A DNA stretch of 64,000 nt from Saccharothrix espanaensis DSM 44229 (GCF_000328705.1 NC_019673.1:1922001-1986000); one strand, 5' to 3'. Positions 25,203 through 33,053 are shown, numbered from the stretch's first letter. Notes: generated by a model not told the origin, from the sequence alone. Translations and numbers: made by a program.

Positions 25203-25515
25203 TCAGGCGAACGCGCTGATCCGGTCGGTGAGCAGCCGCTGGATCCCGCACGAGCTGGGACCCGGCGATCGGCCGGGCGGTGGCCGGCGACGCGGCGTCG
25301 GACCCGGTGCCGGGCTGGGCGATGGTCTTGCCGGTCAGGCCCAGCGACACCGAGACGATGTCGCGCGCCGCTGCGTAGTCGCGCGCCGACTCCGCCAGGA
25401 CCAGGTCGCGGCCGATCGCCTCGTCGCGGTCCCGGCGGGCCGCGTGCGGCACGACCCGGTGCTCCGCGCACCGGTGCACCAGGTCCCGATGCTCGTCGGG
25501 AAATCGCGGATCCAC
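25203..25515 (-). pseudogene. Frameshifted short gene upstream of the acyl-CoA dehydrogenase
   Basis: A GTG with GAGGAGG seven bases upstream opens a frame beginning MDPRFPDEHRDLVHR with GC-rich third positions through about 85 codons (AIGRDLVLAESARDYAAARD, then IVSVSLGLTGKTIAQ). The coding signal then moves by one base, and a plausible end, GIQRLLTDRISAFA-stop, lies in another frame. Without the shift the first frame would run on uselessly through the dehydrogenase. The original product of about 104 residues is not recognised. A one-base indel, real or from sequencing, is the simplest explanation. Confidence 0.45.
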
Positions 25516-25540
25516 CTCGGCGACCTCCTCAACGAACAGT

Positions 25541-25555
25541 GTTAGGTTTTCTAAC
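25541..25555. promoter_or_regulatory. Probable TetR operator
   Basis: The inverted repeat gttag-N5-ctaac lies in an AT-rich pocket (gttaggttttctaac) in the 79-bp gap between the divergent TetR gene and the frameshifted gene/acyl-CoA dehydrogenase unit. Position and symmetry fit an operator overlapping both promoters. Confidence 0.5.
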
Positions 25556-25594
25556 GTAGGCGCGCACCCGAACCCGAGGCAAGAGGAGCCGACC

Positions 25595-26209
25595 ATGCCG
25601 AGGACCCCGATCCTGAGCGCCTCCGGCATCCGCACCGCCGCCCTGGGCATCATCGACCGGCACGGGCTGGACGGCCTGTCGATGCGCAAGCTGGCGGCCG
25701 AGCTGGGCGTGCAGGCGGCGTCGCTGTACGGGCACGTGGCCACCAAGGACGACCTGCTGCACGACCTGGCCGGCGAGATCCTGGAGAAGGTCGACGTGAC
25801 CGGTTTCGCCGACGGCGACTGGCGGCACGGCCTGACGATGTGCGCCCGCTCGTACCGGGCGGCGCTGGCCGAGCACCCGAACATCGTGCCGTTCCTGGCC
25901 TACGGCCCGGCGCACCGCGAGGCGTCCCTGCGCCGGCTCGACGCCCTGCACGGCGGCCTGGTCGCCGCCGGGTGGAGCCGCCGCGAGGCCACCATGATCG
26001 CCGCGTCCCTGATGTACCTGGTGTTCGGCGCGGCGCTGAGCTCGTTCTCCAGCGGCTTCTCCGAGGACCAGGCGCTCTACCGGGACCGCTACCCGAACCT
26101 CGACAAGGCCCACCTGCTGCCCGCCGTGGCCGAGGAGTTGGACCACGACAGCTTCGAACTGGCCCTGGCCGCCTTCGTCGACGGCCTCGCCCTCCGCCTA
26201 CCCCGCTGA
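25595..26209 (+). CDS. TetR/AcrR-family transcriptional regulator
   Basis: A 204-residue protein. The N-terminal helix-turn-helix region reads SGIRTAALGIIDRHGLDGLS, then MRKLAAELGVQAASLYGHVATKDDLL. The C-terminal helical ligand-binding domain resembles the TetR_C class seen in Tet-type repressors (YRAALAEHPNIVPFLA, AGWSRREATMIAASLMYLVFG). GAGG-rich sequence precedes the ATG. Divergence from an acyl-CoA dehydrogenase suggests a fatty-acid or acyl-CoA ligand, not proven. Confidence 0.9.
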   Translation: MPRTPILSASGIRTAALGIIDRHGLDGLSMRKLAAELGVQAASLYGHVATKDDLLHDLAGEILEKVDVTGFADGDWRHGLTMCARSYRAALAEHPNIVPFLAYGPAHREASLRRLDALHGGLVAAGWSRREATMIAASLMYLVFGAALSSFSSGFSEDQALYRDRYPNLDKAHLLPAVAEELDHDSFELALAAFVDGLALRLPR

Positions 26210-26292
26210 CCGCTCCGCACGCCCGGTCGTCGCGCGCTGATCTTCGTCCCGACCTCCGCGCGCCGCCCGACGTCGCGGGTTAGGCTCCCCGG

Positions 26293-27294
26293 GTGGCTGC
26301 GAAGGCTGTGGAGCTGACCGTCGGCGAGCGCGTGGTGCGGGTGTCGAACCCGGACAAGCTGTACTTCCCCGAGCGGGGCATCACCAAGCGCCAGGTCGTG
26401 GAGTACTACATCGCGGTCGCCGAGCCGCTGCTGACCGTGCTGCGCGACCGTCCCACGACGCTCAAGCGATACGTGGACGGGGTGACCGGGGAGGCGTTCT
26501 ACCAGAAGCGCCTGCCCAAGGGCGCGCCCGACTGGGTGCAGACCGCGCGCATCACGTTCCCGTCCGGGCGGCCCGCCGACGAGGTCTGCCCGACCGAGCC
26601 CGCGGTGCTCGCGTGGGCGGCGAACCTCGGCACGTTCGACTTCCACCCGTGGCCGGTGCGCCGGACCGACACCGACCGCCCCGACGAGCTGCGCGTCGAC
26701 CTCGACCCGCAGCCCGGCACCGACTTCGGCGACGCGGTCAAGGTGGCGCTGGTGCTGCGCGAAGTCCTGGCGGAACTGGGCCTGACCGGCTACCCGAAGA
26801 CCTCCGGCGGGCGCGGCGTCCACGTCGCCGTGCGGATCCGGCCGGAGTGGGACTTCGTGGACGTCCGGCACGCCGTGATCGCCCTGGCCCGCGAGGTCGA
26901 GCGCCGGGCGCCGGACCTGGCCACCACGTCGTGGTGGAAGGAGGAGCGCGGGACGAAGGTCTTCCTGGACTACAACCAGGCCGCCCGCGACCGCACCATA
27001 GCCTCGGCGTGGTCGGTCCGCGGCACCCCGCGCGCGACGGTGTCCACACCGGTCACCTGGGAGCGGCTGTCCACAGTGGACCCGGACGACTTCGACGTGC
27101 TGACCGTGCCGGCGTACCTGGCCGAGCACGGCGACCCGCACGCCGGCCTGGACGCGGAGGCGTTCGGCCTGGAAACCCTGCTCGACTGGTACGCCGCCGA
27201 CGAACGGGGCGAACTGCCCTACCCGCCGGACTACCCGAAGATGCCCGGCGAGCCGCCGCGCGTGCAGCCGTCGAAGGCCCGCAAGCCGGAGTGA
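26293..27294 (+). CDS. ligD: LigD-type primase-polymerase (NHEJ polymerase domain, stand-alone)
   Basis: A 333-residue archaeo-eukaryotic primase-type polymerase. The metal-binding motif LRVDLDPQPG (Asp136, Asp138), the YPKTSGGRGVHV loop with His177 and the KVFLDYNQ motif with the third acidic residue are all present. It matches the polymerase module of LigD, which fills gaps and adds ribonucleotides during non-homologous end joining. The ligase and phosphoesterase modules are absent; an ATP-dependent ligase lies about 10 kb away on the other strand. No Ku gene is in the window. The GTG start has no obvious ribosome-binding site. Confidence 0.92.
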   Translation: MAAKAVELTVGERVVRVSNPDKLYFPERGITKRQVVEYYIAVAEPLLTVLRDRPTTLKRYVDGVTGEAFYQKRLPKGAPDWVQTARITFPSGRPADEVCPTEPAVLAWAANLGTFDFHPWPVRRTDTDRPDELRVDLDPQPGTDFGDAVKVALVLREVLAELGLTGYPKTSGGRGVHVAVRIRPEWDFVDVRHAVIALAREVERRAPDLATTSWWKEERGTKVFLDYNQAARDRTIASAWSVRGTPRATVSTPVTWERLSTVDPDDFDVLTVPAYLAEHGDPHAGLDAEAFGLETLLDWYAADERGELPYPPDYPKMPGEPPRVQPSKARKPE

Positions 27295-27374
27295 CCCGGG
27301 ATACGGGCCAGTCCGACACCCACGTTCGCACACCGCCCGGTGCCGTCCGCCGCGTTCCAGTTCGCCCCGATCCG

Positions 27375-27397
27375 GGTGACCCGCACGGTGGGTCACC
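27375..27397. terminator. Bidirectional hairpin terminator
   Basis: An 8-bp stem (ggtgaccc / gggtcacc) with a 7-base loop lies between ligD and the convergent unknown gene and includes the stop codon of the latter. Confidence 0.5.
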
Positions 27398-28130
27398 TTG
27401 TCGTCGGGGTCGTCCGGAGGTGGGGCGGCAGGTGCAGCCAGGCGGTGGATTCGGCGTCCCATCCGGTGAGGGTGGCGGTGCCGTGCGGTGTTTCGACCGG
27501 GACGTGGTGTGCCGTGAGGAGGCCGGGCACGGTCAGGTGCACGGCGTCGAGGTCTTCGGCGGCGCGGGTCCAGCACACCTGTGCGCGTCCGTCCGACGAG
27601 CGCGGATACCGGGTCACGAGTCGCCCGTAGTCGGAGGGCGAGTTGATGGTGAACACGCGCGAGCCGGTCGGGTCGAACGTGACGGTGAACAGTTGCCGGT
27701 CCGGACCGAACTCCGCCAGTTCGCCCCACTGCCACATGCTGGTGCCGTTGGGAAGGAAGGAGGAGGTCCACAGCGCCCCGACCGGTTTGTCGGGACTCGC
27801 GGGTCCATCGGCCACCTGGACCGTGCGCGGTGTCGCGTCCGCCGCGTACCGCGCCTGGGGCGAGCGCAGCGAGGTGTCGCCGAGGGACCCGGTCGACAAC
27901 CGCAGCAGGACGGCGGCGGCGATGTGGTCGAGTTCCGGCGTGGGCCGCGCGGTGAAGTCACGGCCGGAGTGCTGGAGGGACGCCGCGAAGGCGATGTGCC
28001 GGTAGAGGTCGTCGTCGGTCAGATCGTCGAGTCGGGTGTCGAGGTCGCGATCGCCGAGGAAGTCGCGCAGGAGCAGGCACAGTTCGATGAGAACGGGGCT
28101 CCTGGGCTGGTCGATGGTGCGATCAGCCAT
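27393..28130 (-). CDS. Protein of unknown function in the ligD-bounded insertion
   Basis: A 245-residue cytoplasmic protein, no membrane segment. The N-terminal 90 residues are helical (PVLIELCLLLRDFLGDRDLD, then DDDLYRHIAFAASLQHSG). The rest is beta-rich with Trp/Phe-rich stretches (GALWTSSFLPNGTSMWQWGE, FTVTFDPTGSRVFTINSPSDY). No family is recognised. GAGG lies eight bases before the ATG. Its base composition is lower in GC than the flanking genes, and it lies in a segment bounded by two copies of the ligD 3' end, both suggesting acquisition. Confidence 0.75.
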   Translation of the reverse strand: MADRTIDQPRSPVLIELCLLLRDFLGDRDLDTRLDDLTDDDLYRHIAFAASLQHSGRDFTARPTPELDHIAAAVLLRLSTGSLGDTSLRSPQARYAADATPRTVQVADGPASPDKPVGALWTSSFLPNGTSMWQWGELAEFGPDRQLFTVTFDPTGSRVFTINSPSDYGRLVTRYPRSSDGRAQVCWTRAAEDLDAVHLTVPGLLTAHHVPVETPHGTATLTGWDAESTAWLHLPPHLRTTPTTR

Positions 28131-28182
28131 GAGTAGACCTCGTATTCGCGCGGGGTGGCCGGCACCCTGGACTGTAGTGCCG

Positions 28183-28215
28183 CTTGGTCCGGGCACTCTC
28201 CGTGCCCGGCCCAAG
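28183..28215 (-). terminator. Terminator of the small secreted-protein gene
   Basis: The stem cttgg-t-ccgggcac / gtgcccgg-c-ccaag with a 5-base loop (13 pairs, one mismatch) lies nine bases after the stop codon of the minus-strand secreted protein. Confidence 0.7.
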
Positions 28216-28223
28216 CCGACCTG

Positions 28224-28745
28224 CTAGCAGTTGACCTGGGTTACCGGAGTCTTGTGAGTGCGCTCGTGCCGTGCGTCGTTGCCCTCCACCATCAGGAACT
28301 CCGCCTTGGCGTAGTAGCGGGCGGAAACGCAGCCCAGCGCCGCCGCGGCGCTGACGTACGACCCGTTTCCGGAGTTGTTCACAGCCGAGTTCTGGGCCAC
28401 CAGTTTGAAGTAGCCGGGGTTGCTGCTCTCGCGGTACAGGTAGGTTTCCACCCCCAGGTACTTCTTCTTGCTGTTGCAGTTGATCACGGCGTTGCTGGTG
28501 ACGTTGCCGGCTACGTGGCCGGAGTTGTGCGGCCAGTCGAGGTTGAACTTGCAGTCGGAGACATCCTCCAGCGGCCGGATCTCCCCGGCGTCGAGCAGTT
28601 CGGACTCCGGCATCAGGTCGGACGTGGCTGTCGTGATGGCCGGTCGTGCCAGGTCGACGCGGGTCTCCGCGGCAGCGACCATGACTCCGGTGAGCATGAG
28701 AGACGTGACTGTGCCCACGGCGACGACATAGTTGGCGAAACGCAT
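28224..28745 (-). CDS. Small secreted protein of unknown function
   Basis: A 173-residue protein. The signal peptide MRFANYVVAVGTVTSLMLTG ends in an Ala-rich site (VMVAAAET). The mature part has four cysteines (VSDCKF, VINCNS, ALGCVS and the very last residue), so two disulfides are likely. It is rich in Asn, Ser, Lys and Tyr, unlike its neighbours. A GGGGGAAAG element precedes the ATG. The lower GC content and the location in the ligD-bounded segment suggest recent acquisition. No domain is recognised; a secreted effector, inhibitor or surface protein are all possible. Confidence 0.8.
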   Translation of the reverse strand: MRFANYVVAVGTVTSLMLTGVMVAAAETRVDLARPAITTATSDLMPESELLDAGEIRPLEDVSDCKFNLDWPHNSGHVAGNVTSNAVINCNSKKKYLGVETYLYRESSNPGYFKLVAQNSAVNNSGNGSYVSAAAALGCVSARYYAKAEFLMVEGNDARHERTHKTPVTQVNC

Positions 28746-28971
28746 TCTTTCCCCCGTTGTAATGAATGAAGGCGTGGAATAAATCCAACTTGACGATTGA
28801 AGCACCACATCGTCAGCCGCTGTCACCGCCGATTGACGGTGATCCGAACTGCTCCGAACCATTCGGATGCCATGTATCTCACTCTGCGTAATCTCACCGG
28901 GTTGCCTGGCGCAGTACGTTTCGAGCCGACCTGGAGTTCCCTGCCGAGCACAGCGCTCCCGCGTCAAGCAC

Positions 28972-29043
28972 CCCGAAGATGCCGGCGAGCCGCCGCGCGT
29001 GCAGCCGGCGAAGGCCCGCAAGCCGGACTGATCCGGGATACGG
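28972..29043 (+). pseudogene. Partial duplicate of the ligD 3' end
   Basis: About 69 of 73 positions match ligD 27234-27306, including the last 17 codons, the stop codon and eight bases beyond it. One base is deleted and three are changed. Just upstream, ctgccgagcac resembles another ligD stretch (around 27117), so an internally deleted older copy may be involved. It forms a direct repeat with the intact gene around a 1.7-kb segment. Confidence 0.85.
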
Positions 29044-29117
29044 CCGCGAGGCGGCTGTGCGGGGACCGGCCGCTCGGCGGGGACGAGCGGTAGGGGGTGG
29101 CTCCGCAGGCGGTCGAC

Positions 29118-29138
29118 GTGATCAGTCGGACTGATCAC
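29118..29138. promoter_or_regulatory. 21-bp perfect palindrome, probable operator
   Basis: Two 10-bp arms, gtgatcagtc and gactgatcac, flank one central base, 73-93 bp before the HNH-like gene. The symmetry and length suit a dimeric repressor such as TetR or GntR. No matching regulator is adjacent. Confidence 0.5.
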
Positions 29139-29210
29139 CTCGACTGAAATTCGGCCGTCGAGACCCGGGAGAACGGCCGATCGGCGTCGGACGCTTGTAG
29201 CGTTCGGGCT

Positions 29211-29759
29211 ATGGAGTTCGTCATCCGTGTCGCGGCACCCCTGCCCGTGCTCCCGCGTGTGCCGGTGGCCCGTCGAAGGGTCCTGGCCCTGGCGGAGCGC
29301 GACGGCCTGCTCTGCCGTTGGTGCGGTTTGAAAGCCGACCTGGAGTGGCCCGTGGGACACCCCGCCGCCCCGATCGCCACCCGGGCCGGTGGCCCGGACG
29401 ACCTGCGCCTGGCGCACCGCTTCTGCGACGACCCGGCGAACCGCAAGTTCGACCTCGACACCCCGGACGCCACGACCCGCGTGCGCCGCGCCCGCCTGGC
29501 CTTCGCCGTCGAGGTCGCGCGCACGCCGTCCACCTCGGCTGCCCGTCGCTGGCGCCGCTTCGAACACGGCAGCGACCGCCACCGGACGACCGTCGCCAAC
29601 CTGCGCGCGATGCGCCGCATCGGCATCCGCCCCGGCGTCGCCGACATCGCCGCGGTGGCCCTCGGCCCACTGTCCCGCGCCCTGTACGGCGCACGAATCC
29701 GCCAGTGGTCCCACCACCCCCTGCCCAACGCCGAACAGCGCCCGCTCGACGTCCGCTGA
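29211..29759 (+). CDS. HNH-like zinc-motif protein
   Basis: A 182-residue protein. Residues 30-80 resemble an HNH nuclease core: CRWCG (Cys35, Cys38), then GHPAAPIATRAGGPDDLRLA, then HRFCDDPANRKFD. The G-G-P-D-D-L-R-L pattern and the N-x-x-K end are typical, but the usual catalytic His-His pair is replaced in part by GHPAAP, so activity is uncertain. The basic C-terminal half is rich in Arg. It could be a nuclease or a nucleic-acid-binding derivative. It abuts the convergent gene with no gap. Confidence 0.6.
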   Translation: MEFVIRVAAPLPVLPRVPVARRRVLALAERDGLLCRWCGLKADLEWPVGHPAAPIATRAGGPDDLRLAHRFCDDPANRKFDLDTPDATTRVRRARLAFAVEVARTPSTSAARRWRRFEHGSDRHRTTVANLRAMRRIGIRPGVADIAAVALGPLSRALYGARIRQWSHHPLPNAEQRPLDVR

Positions 29760-30614
29760 CTACTCGAGTTCCAGCCGCATCCCGAACCTCCGGTCGGCGG
29801 CGATGTCACGGGCCACCAACTCGGCCACCTGACGTCCACCGGTCGTGGTCGAAGTGGTCAGCCGGTAGTCGTCCACCTTGGGCCGCAGGTCGACGGCGGT
29901 GGCGTAGACGATCGCCCCGGCGGGCAGCGTGACCCGGTAGCGGAGGTGGGCCAGCGGGTTGCCCATGGTCATCACGAACAGGTCCGACTTCTCGGACAGC
30001 ACCAGCGGAGCGGCTTTGCGCGGCCACCTCACCGCGAATTCGAGGACGACGTGGTCGCCCGTCCTCGGCGGGTCGGCGAGGAAGTGGACGATCACCTCCA
30101 GCCGGCCGTCGGCGAGCCAGTGCGACGTGCACTCGTACCGTTGTGCCGGCGCGCGGCCGATGTCGACCCGGACCGCGCCGACCCGGACCCTGCGGCGCAA
30201 GCGCGACGGCTGGTCCCAGTTCGGGCCCAGGCGGATCCGCACGAACGGCAGTTCACGCCGGAGCACGGACGCGAGCACCTGGATCGTGGCCGTCACATCA
30301 CCACTCGGGCCGACCTCCACGCATTCCGTCCAGCGGTCGATCCGCCAGAGCGGTTGTGCTTCTCCGTAGATGAGATCGCAGTAGCGGGAGATGAGCGCGT
30401 CACGCCGTCCCAGTCTGCGCAGCAGTTCGGCTCGGTGACCTGCCAAGCCCCTCAGCAGGCCCAGTGCGACCAGGGGTAGACAAGCCACAGCGCCGAACGC
30501 CGCGCCGGTGAGGGCTCCGAGTGCCAGGCCGCCGGTGAGTGCGCCGGCCGGCCCGAACGGCACCCGGCGGGCGAGTGATCGGCGAGTTGGTCGAGGCAGG
30601 AAATCATCGAGCAC
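29760..30614 (-). CDS. Membrane-anchored protein of unknown function
   Basis: A 284-residue protein. A Gly/Ala-rich hydrophobic hairpin near residues 20-60 (GALTGGLALGALTGAAFGAV, then ACLPLVALGLLRGLAG) anchors a soluble C-terminal part of about 220 residues with alternating beta strands (FVRIRLGPNWDQPSR, RLEVIVHFLADPP, LVLSEKSDLFVMTM, YRVTLPAGAIVYATAVDLRP). No family is recognised. The GTG start at 30614 is strongly supported by AAGGAGG five bases upstream. The frame extends further upstream but without coding character. Confidence 0.75.
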   Translation of the reverse strand: MLDDFLPRPTRRSLARRVPFGPAGALTGGLALGALTGAAFGAVACLPLVALGLLRGLAGHRAELLRRLGRRDALISRYCDLIYGEAQPLWRIDRWTECVEVGPSGDVTATIQVLASVLRRELPFVRIRLGPNWDQPSRLRRRVRVGAVRVDIGRAPAQRYECTSHWLADGRLEVIVHFLADPPRTGDHVVLEFAVRWPRKAAPLVLSEKSDLFVMTMGNPLAHLRYRVTLPAGAIVYATAVDLRPKVDDYRLTTSTTTGGRQVAELVARDIAADRRFGMRLELE

Positions 30615-30794
30615 GTGATCCTCCTTGGCCGGCGCGGCGAGGCAGGTTCGCCGGTCTCGCGACGGGATCGGGGCGAGCAGTGGACCGCTTCGGCGTCGGC
30701 CGGTCAATCCATGCGTCGGATGCATGTTGCAGGCGGAAACCGCAGGTCGCGATATCCGGTCGCCCGGCTTCGGTCGGCCGGTTAGCCTCCGTCG

Positions 30795-31697
30795 GTGACC
30801 TTGTTCCCGGTGGCCGAGACCGAAGCGCAGTTCGACGGGGTCGTGGGGGACGAGGGGGCGTTGCGGCCCGCTGTCGACGCGCTGTGCCGCACCCTGCGCC
30901 TCGACGGCCCGGTCGAGCGGTTCGCCGACGGGTCGTTGCCCGTCTACGCCGTGGGGGATGGCCACGTGCTCAAGCTCTTTCCCGCCGTCCACCTCGATGA
31001 GGTCTCTACCGAACGGGACGTGCTCGCCGCCGTCCACGGGCGTCTGCCGGTGCCGACGCCCGAGGTGTTCGACGCCGGCGAGTTCGGCGGGTGGGGTTAC
31101 GTCCACATGTCACGGCTGCGCGGCACCAGCCTGGTCGACGTCTGGCCCGGCCTCGACCCGTCGCGGCGGAAGGACGTCGCGCGCCAGGTCGGCGAGGCGC
31201 TCGCCGCGCTGCACACCATCACGCCGCCGATCGCCGAACCCGCCGACTGGGCGAGCTTCGTCGCTGGGCAGCGGGCGGGTTGCGTCGACCGGCAGGCCGC
31301 CCGGGGGCTGGACCCCGCGTGGCTGGAGCAGATCCCGGACTTCCTGGGCTCGGTCGACCTCGGCGACCCCGAGACCGTGCTGGCGCACACCGAGGTGATG
31401 AGCGCGCACCTGCTCGTCCGGGACGGTCGCCTGTCCGGCCTGTTCGACTTCGAGCCCGCCATGCGCGCGGCCCGCGAGTACGAGTTCGTCGCGACCGGCG
31501 TCTTCCTCACCAAGGGCGACCACGACGCCAACGCCGCGTTGCGCGCCGGGTACGGCCACGACGTCGACCCGCGCCGCGTGATGGCCTACACGCTCCTGCA
31601 CGTCTACTCCAACCTCGCCTGGTACCTGCGTGAGGTGCCGTCCGGGTTGACCACCCTGGACGGCCTGGCGGAGCACTGGTTTGGGCCAACCGGCTAG
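30795..31697 (+). CDS. Aminoglycoside phosphotransferase-like kinase fold protein
   Basis: A 300-residue protein of the APH/choline-kinase fold. HVLKLF (Lys60) fits the ATP-binding lysine, and GYVHMSRLRGTSLVDVW is the hinge region. The catalytic loop reads LAHTEVMSAHLLV (H198-T199-E200) where most APH enzymes have H-G-D, and the metal site is GLFDFEPA (Asp218). Asp to Glu and Asn to His changes at the loop suggest altered or weak catalysis, but I recall this HTE form as recurrent in actinobacteria. Small-molecule kinase is possible; resistance should not be assumed. Confidence 0.8.
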   Translation: MTLFPVAETEAQFDGVVGDEGALRPAVDALCRTLRLDGPVERFADGSLPVYAVGDGHVLKLFPAVHLDEVSTERDVLAAVHGRLPVPTPEVFDAGEFGGWGYVHMSRLRGTSLVDVWPGLDPSRRKDVARQVGEALAALHTITPPIAEPADWASFVAGQRAGCVDRQAARGLDPAWLEQIPDFLGSVDLGDPETVLAHTEVMSAHLLVRDGRLSGLFDFEPAMRAAREYEFVATGVFLTKGDHDANAALRAGYGHDVDPRRVMAYTLLHVYSNLAWYLREVPSGLTTLDGLAEHWFGPTG

Positions 31698-31775
31698 TTG
31701 TCGCCGCAGTTCAGCCGCGATCCGACTAGACCTCTCGTACCATGAACGGCGACGCGGAGCGGAGGAGGTCGGCCC

Positions 31776-31973
31776 ATGGCGGGTGCGTACGTGGTGCGGT
31801 TCGTCGGCGGCCCCCTGGACGGGCGGGTCGACTCGGTGAGCGCGCCCCCGGACGCCCCCAAGCCGACGCTGACCCACGTGCACCTGCACGGCGGCCCGAA
31901 GATCGTGCACCACTACGACCTTCAGTACGCCGTCGAGTACGGCTGCGAGTACCGCCTGCGCGTCGAAGACTGA
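31776..31973 (+). CDS. Small conserved-looking protein of unknown function
   Basis: A 65-residue protein: VVRFVGGPLDGRVDSVSAP, then a His-rich strand (THVHLHGGPKIVHHYDLQYA), ending CEYRLRVED. The size and strand-rich pattern suggest one small beta domain, and the histidines could bind metal. GGAGGAGG lies seven bases before the ATG. No family is recognised. Confidence 0.75.
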   Translation: MAGAYVVRFVGGPLDGRVDSVSAPPDAPKPTLTHVHLHGGPKIVHHYDLQYAVEYGCEYRLRVED

Positions 31974-32357
31974 CCCCGAAGACCCGGGAAGGCCCGATTG
32001 GTCCCGGACCGATCCCGAACCGGCCCCGAACCGGCCCTGGACCGGCCCCAAACCGGCCCTGGACCGGCTCTGGACCGGGTTTGGAGAGAGCGCGTCGCGG
32101 TGTGCTCGACCGCGTGTGGGAGCGCTCTCGCACCAGTCTCCTGTCCATTTTGGACCTACAGCGCCGGGTCGCGTGGACTAGGCCGCGAAATGGCCTCGAC
32201 TGTCCACAATGGACGAACGGGGTCGTTACGCGGTGTTGCTTGTGTTCGTCGCCCATCCGACGCACAGTGGGTGCCGCGTCCCGGCCGGCCCGCGGAATTG
32301 TCGGTGTCGTAGGGCAAGCTGCACGCGACGGAACATGATCGGCAGTGGAGGTGCCTG
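31974..32357. repeat. Intergenic region with 11-12 bp tandem repeats
   Basis: Between 32001 and 32080 the sequence is built from about seven units of the gaaccggcccc / ggaccggccct type. After the repeats, two copies of gagcgc-like sequence and tgtccattttgga / tgtccacaatgga (near 32139 and 32199) are seen. No convincing ORF lies in the 384 bp. The promoter of the next gene probably lies in the last 100 bp. Confidence 0.6.
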
Positions 32358-33053
32358 ATGGCGAAGGCGAAGCAGAGTTCCTTGTCGGCCGAGGATCTCG
32401 ACCACCTGCGCGGGGAACTCGCCGCGGGCCGCCCGCCCGCGGTGTGGTTCACCTCCGCGGCGGTCGGGGTGGAGGCGGGCCGGTCGGCCAAGGTGCTGGC
32501 GTTCACCGACCCGCCGGAGGGCGACTACATCCAGGTCCGCCCGACCGGGGCGAAGGACGAGTTGTCGTTCTCGCCCGCGGAACTCACCCTGGAGAAGCCC
32601 GCGCCGCGCCGCCGGACGCCGCCCGCCCCCCAGCCGGAACCGGAGCCCGCCGCGGCCGCGCCGACCCCGGTCGAGCACATCTACACCCCGGAGCCCAAGC
32701 CCGTGCCCCCCAAGCCCGCCCCGAAGCCCGCGCCCGCCCCGGCCCCCGCCGCGTCGCCGGCCCGCGCCGCCGGTCGCAAGCAGCCAAAGCCCGCCGAGGT
32801 GACCGTGACGCTGACCTCCACCGCCGAGGGCGAGTGGACCGTCGACGTGCAGACCGGCGCGAAGCGGGTCCTGAGAAACGCGCCGATCGCGGCGTCCGCG
32901 GTGGCCCAGGCCGCCAAGCTCCTGCTGCCGGAAGTCGACGAGGCGGTGGAGACGGTTTTGAGCGCCGCTCGGGAACGCCACTTGGCGCGCGTCGAACAAC
33001 TCCGCGCGGAGTTGGCGGCGGCCCAGCGGGCATTGGATGAGCTAACCGGCTGA
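32358..33053 (+). CDS. Coiled, Pro/Ala/Lys-linker protein of unknown function (possibly DUF6319-like)
   Basis: A 231-residue protein in three parts. Residues 1-80 are a small domain (LSAEDLDHLRGELAAGRPPA, then VLAFTDPPEGDYIQVRP). Residues 80-150 are a disordered Pro/Ala/Lys-rich linker (EPKPVPPKPAPKPAP). Residues 150-231 form a second domain (EVTVTLTSTAEGEWTVDVQT) and end in a coiled coil (RHLARVEQLRAELAAAQRAL). GGAGG lies six bases before the ATG. I recall similar proteins annotated DUF6319; function unknown. No membrane segment. Confidence 0.8.
   Translation: MAKAKQSSLSAEDLDHLRGELAAGRPPAVWFTSAAVGVEAGRSAKVLAFTDPPEGDYIQVRPTGAKDELSFSPAELTLEKPAPRRRTPPAPQPEPEPAAAAPTPVEHIYTPEPKPVPPKPAPKPAPAPAPAASPARAAGRKQPKPAEVTVTLTSTAEGEWTVDVQTGAKRVLRNAPIAASAVAQAAKLLLPEVDEAVETVLSAARERHLARVEQLRAELAAAQRALDELTG

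Larger units (their letters stand above)
28746..29210. other. Intergenic region, 465 bp
   Basis: The first 100 bases are AT-richer than the surroundings and should hold the promoter of the secreted-protein gene. The middle carries a partial duplicate of the ligD 3' end. The last 100 bases hold two inverted repeats, a 21-bp perfect palindrome and tcggccgt / acggccga (about 29151-29180), upstream of the HNH-like gene. No other ORF or RNA gene is seen. Confidence 0.7.

Noticed and set aside
23884..25884. A 666-codon minus-strand frame covering the acyl-CoA dehydrogenase in another frame
   Set aside because: The dehydrogenase frame has all family motifs. Only the upstream part of the long frame (25.2-25.5 kb) shows coding character, and that is listed as the frameshifted gene.
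30795..31697. Aminoglycoside resistance gene
   Set aside because: The fold is APH-like, but the catalytic loop is altered and similar proteins are common in antibiotic-unrelated contexts; resistance is not supported.
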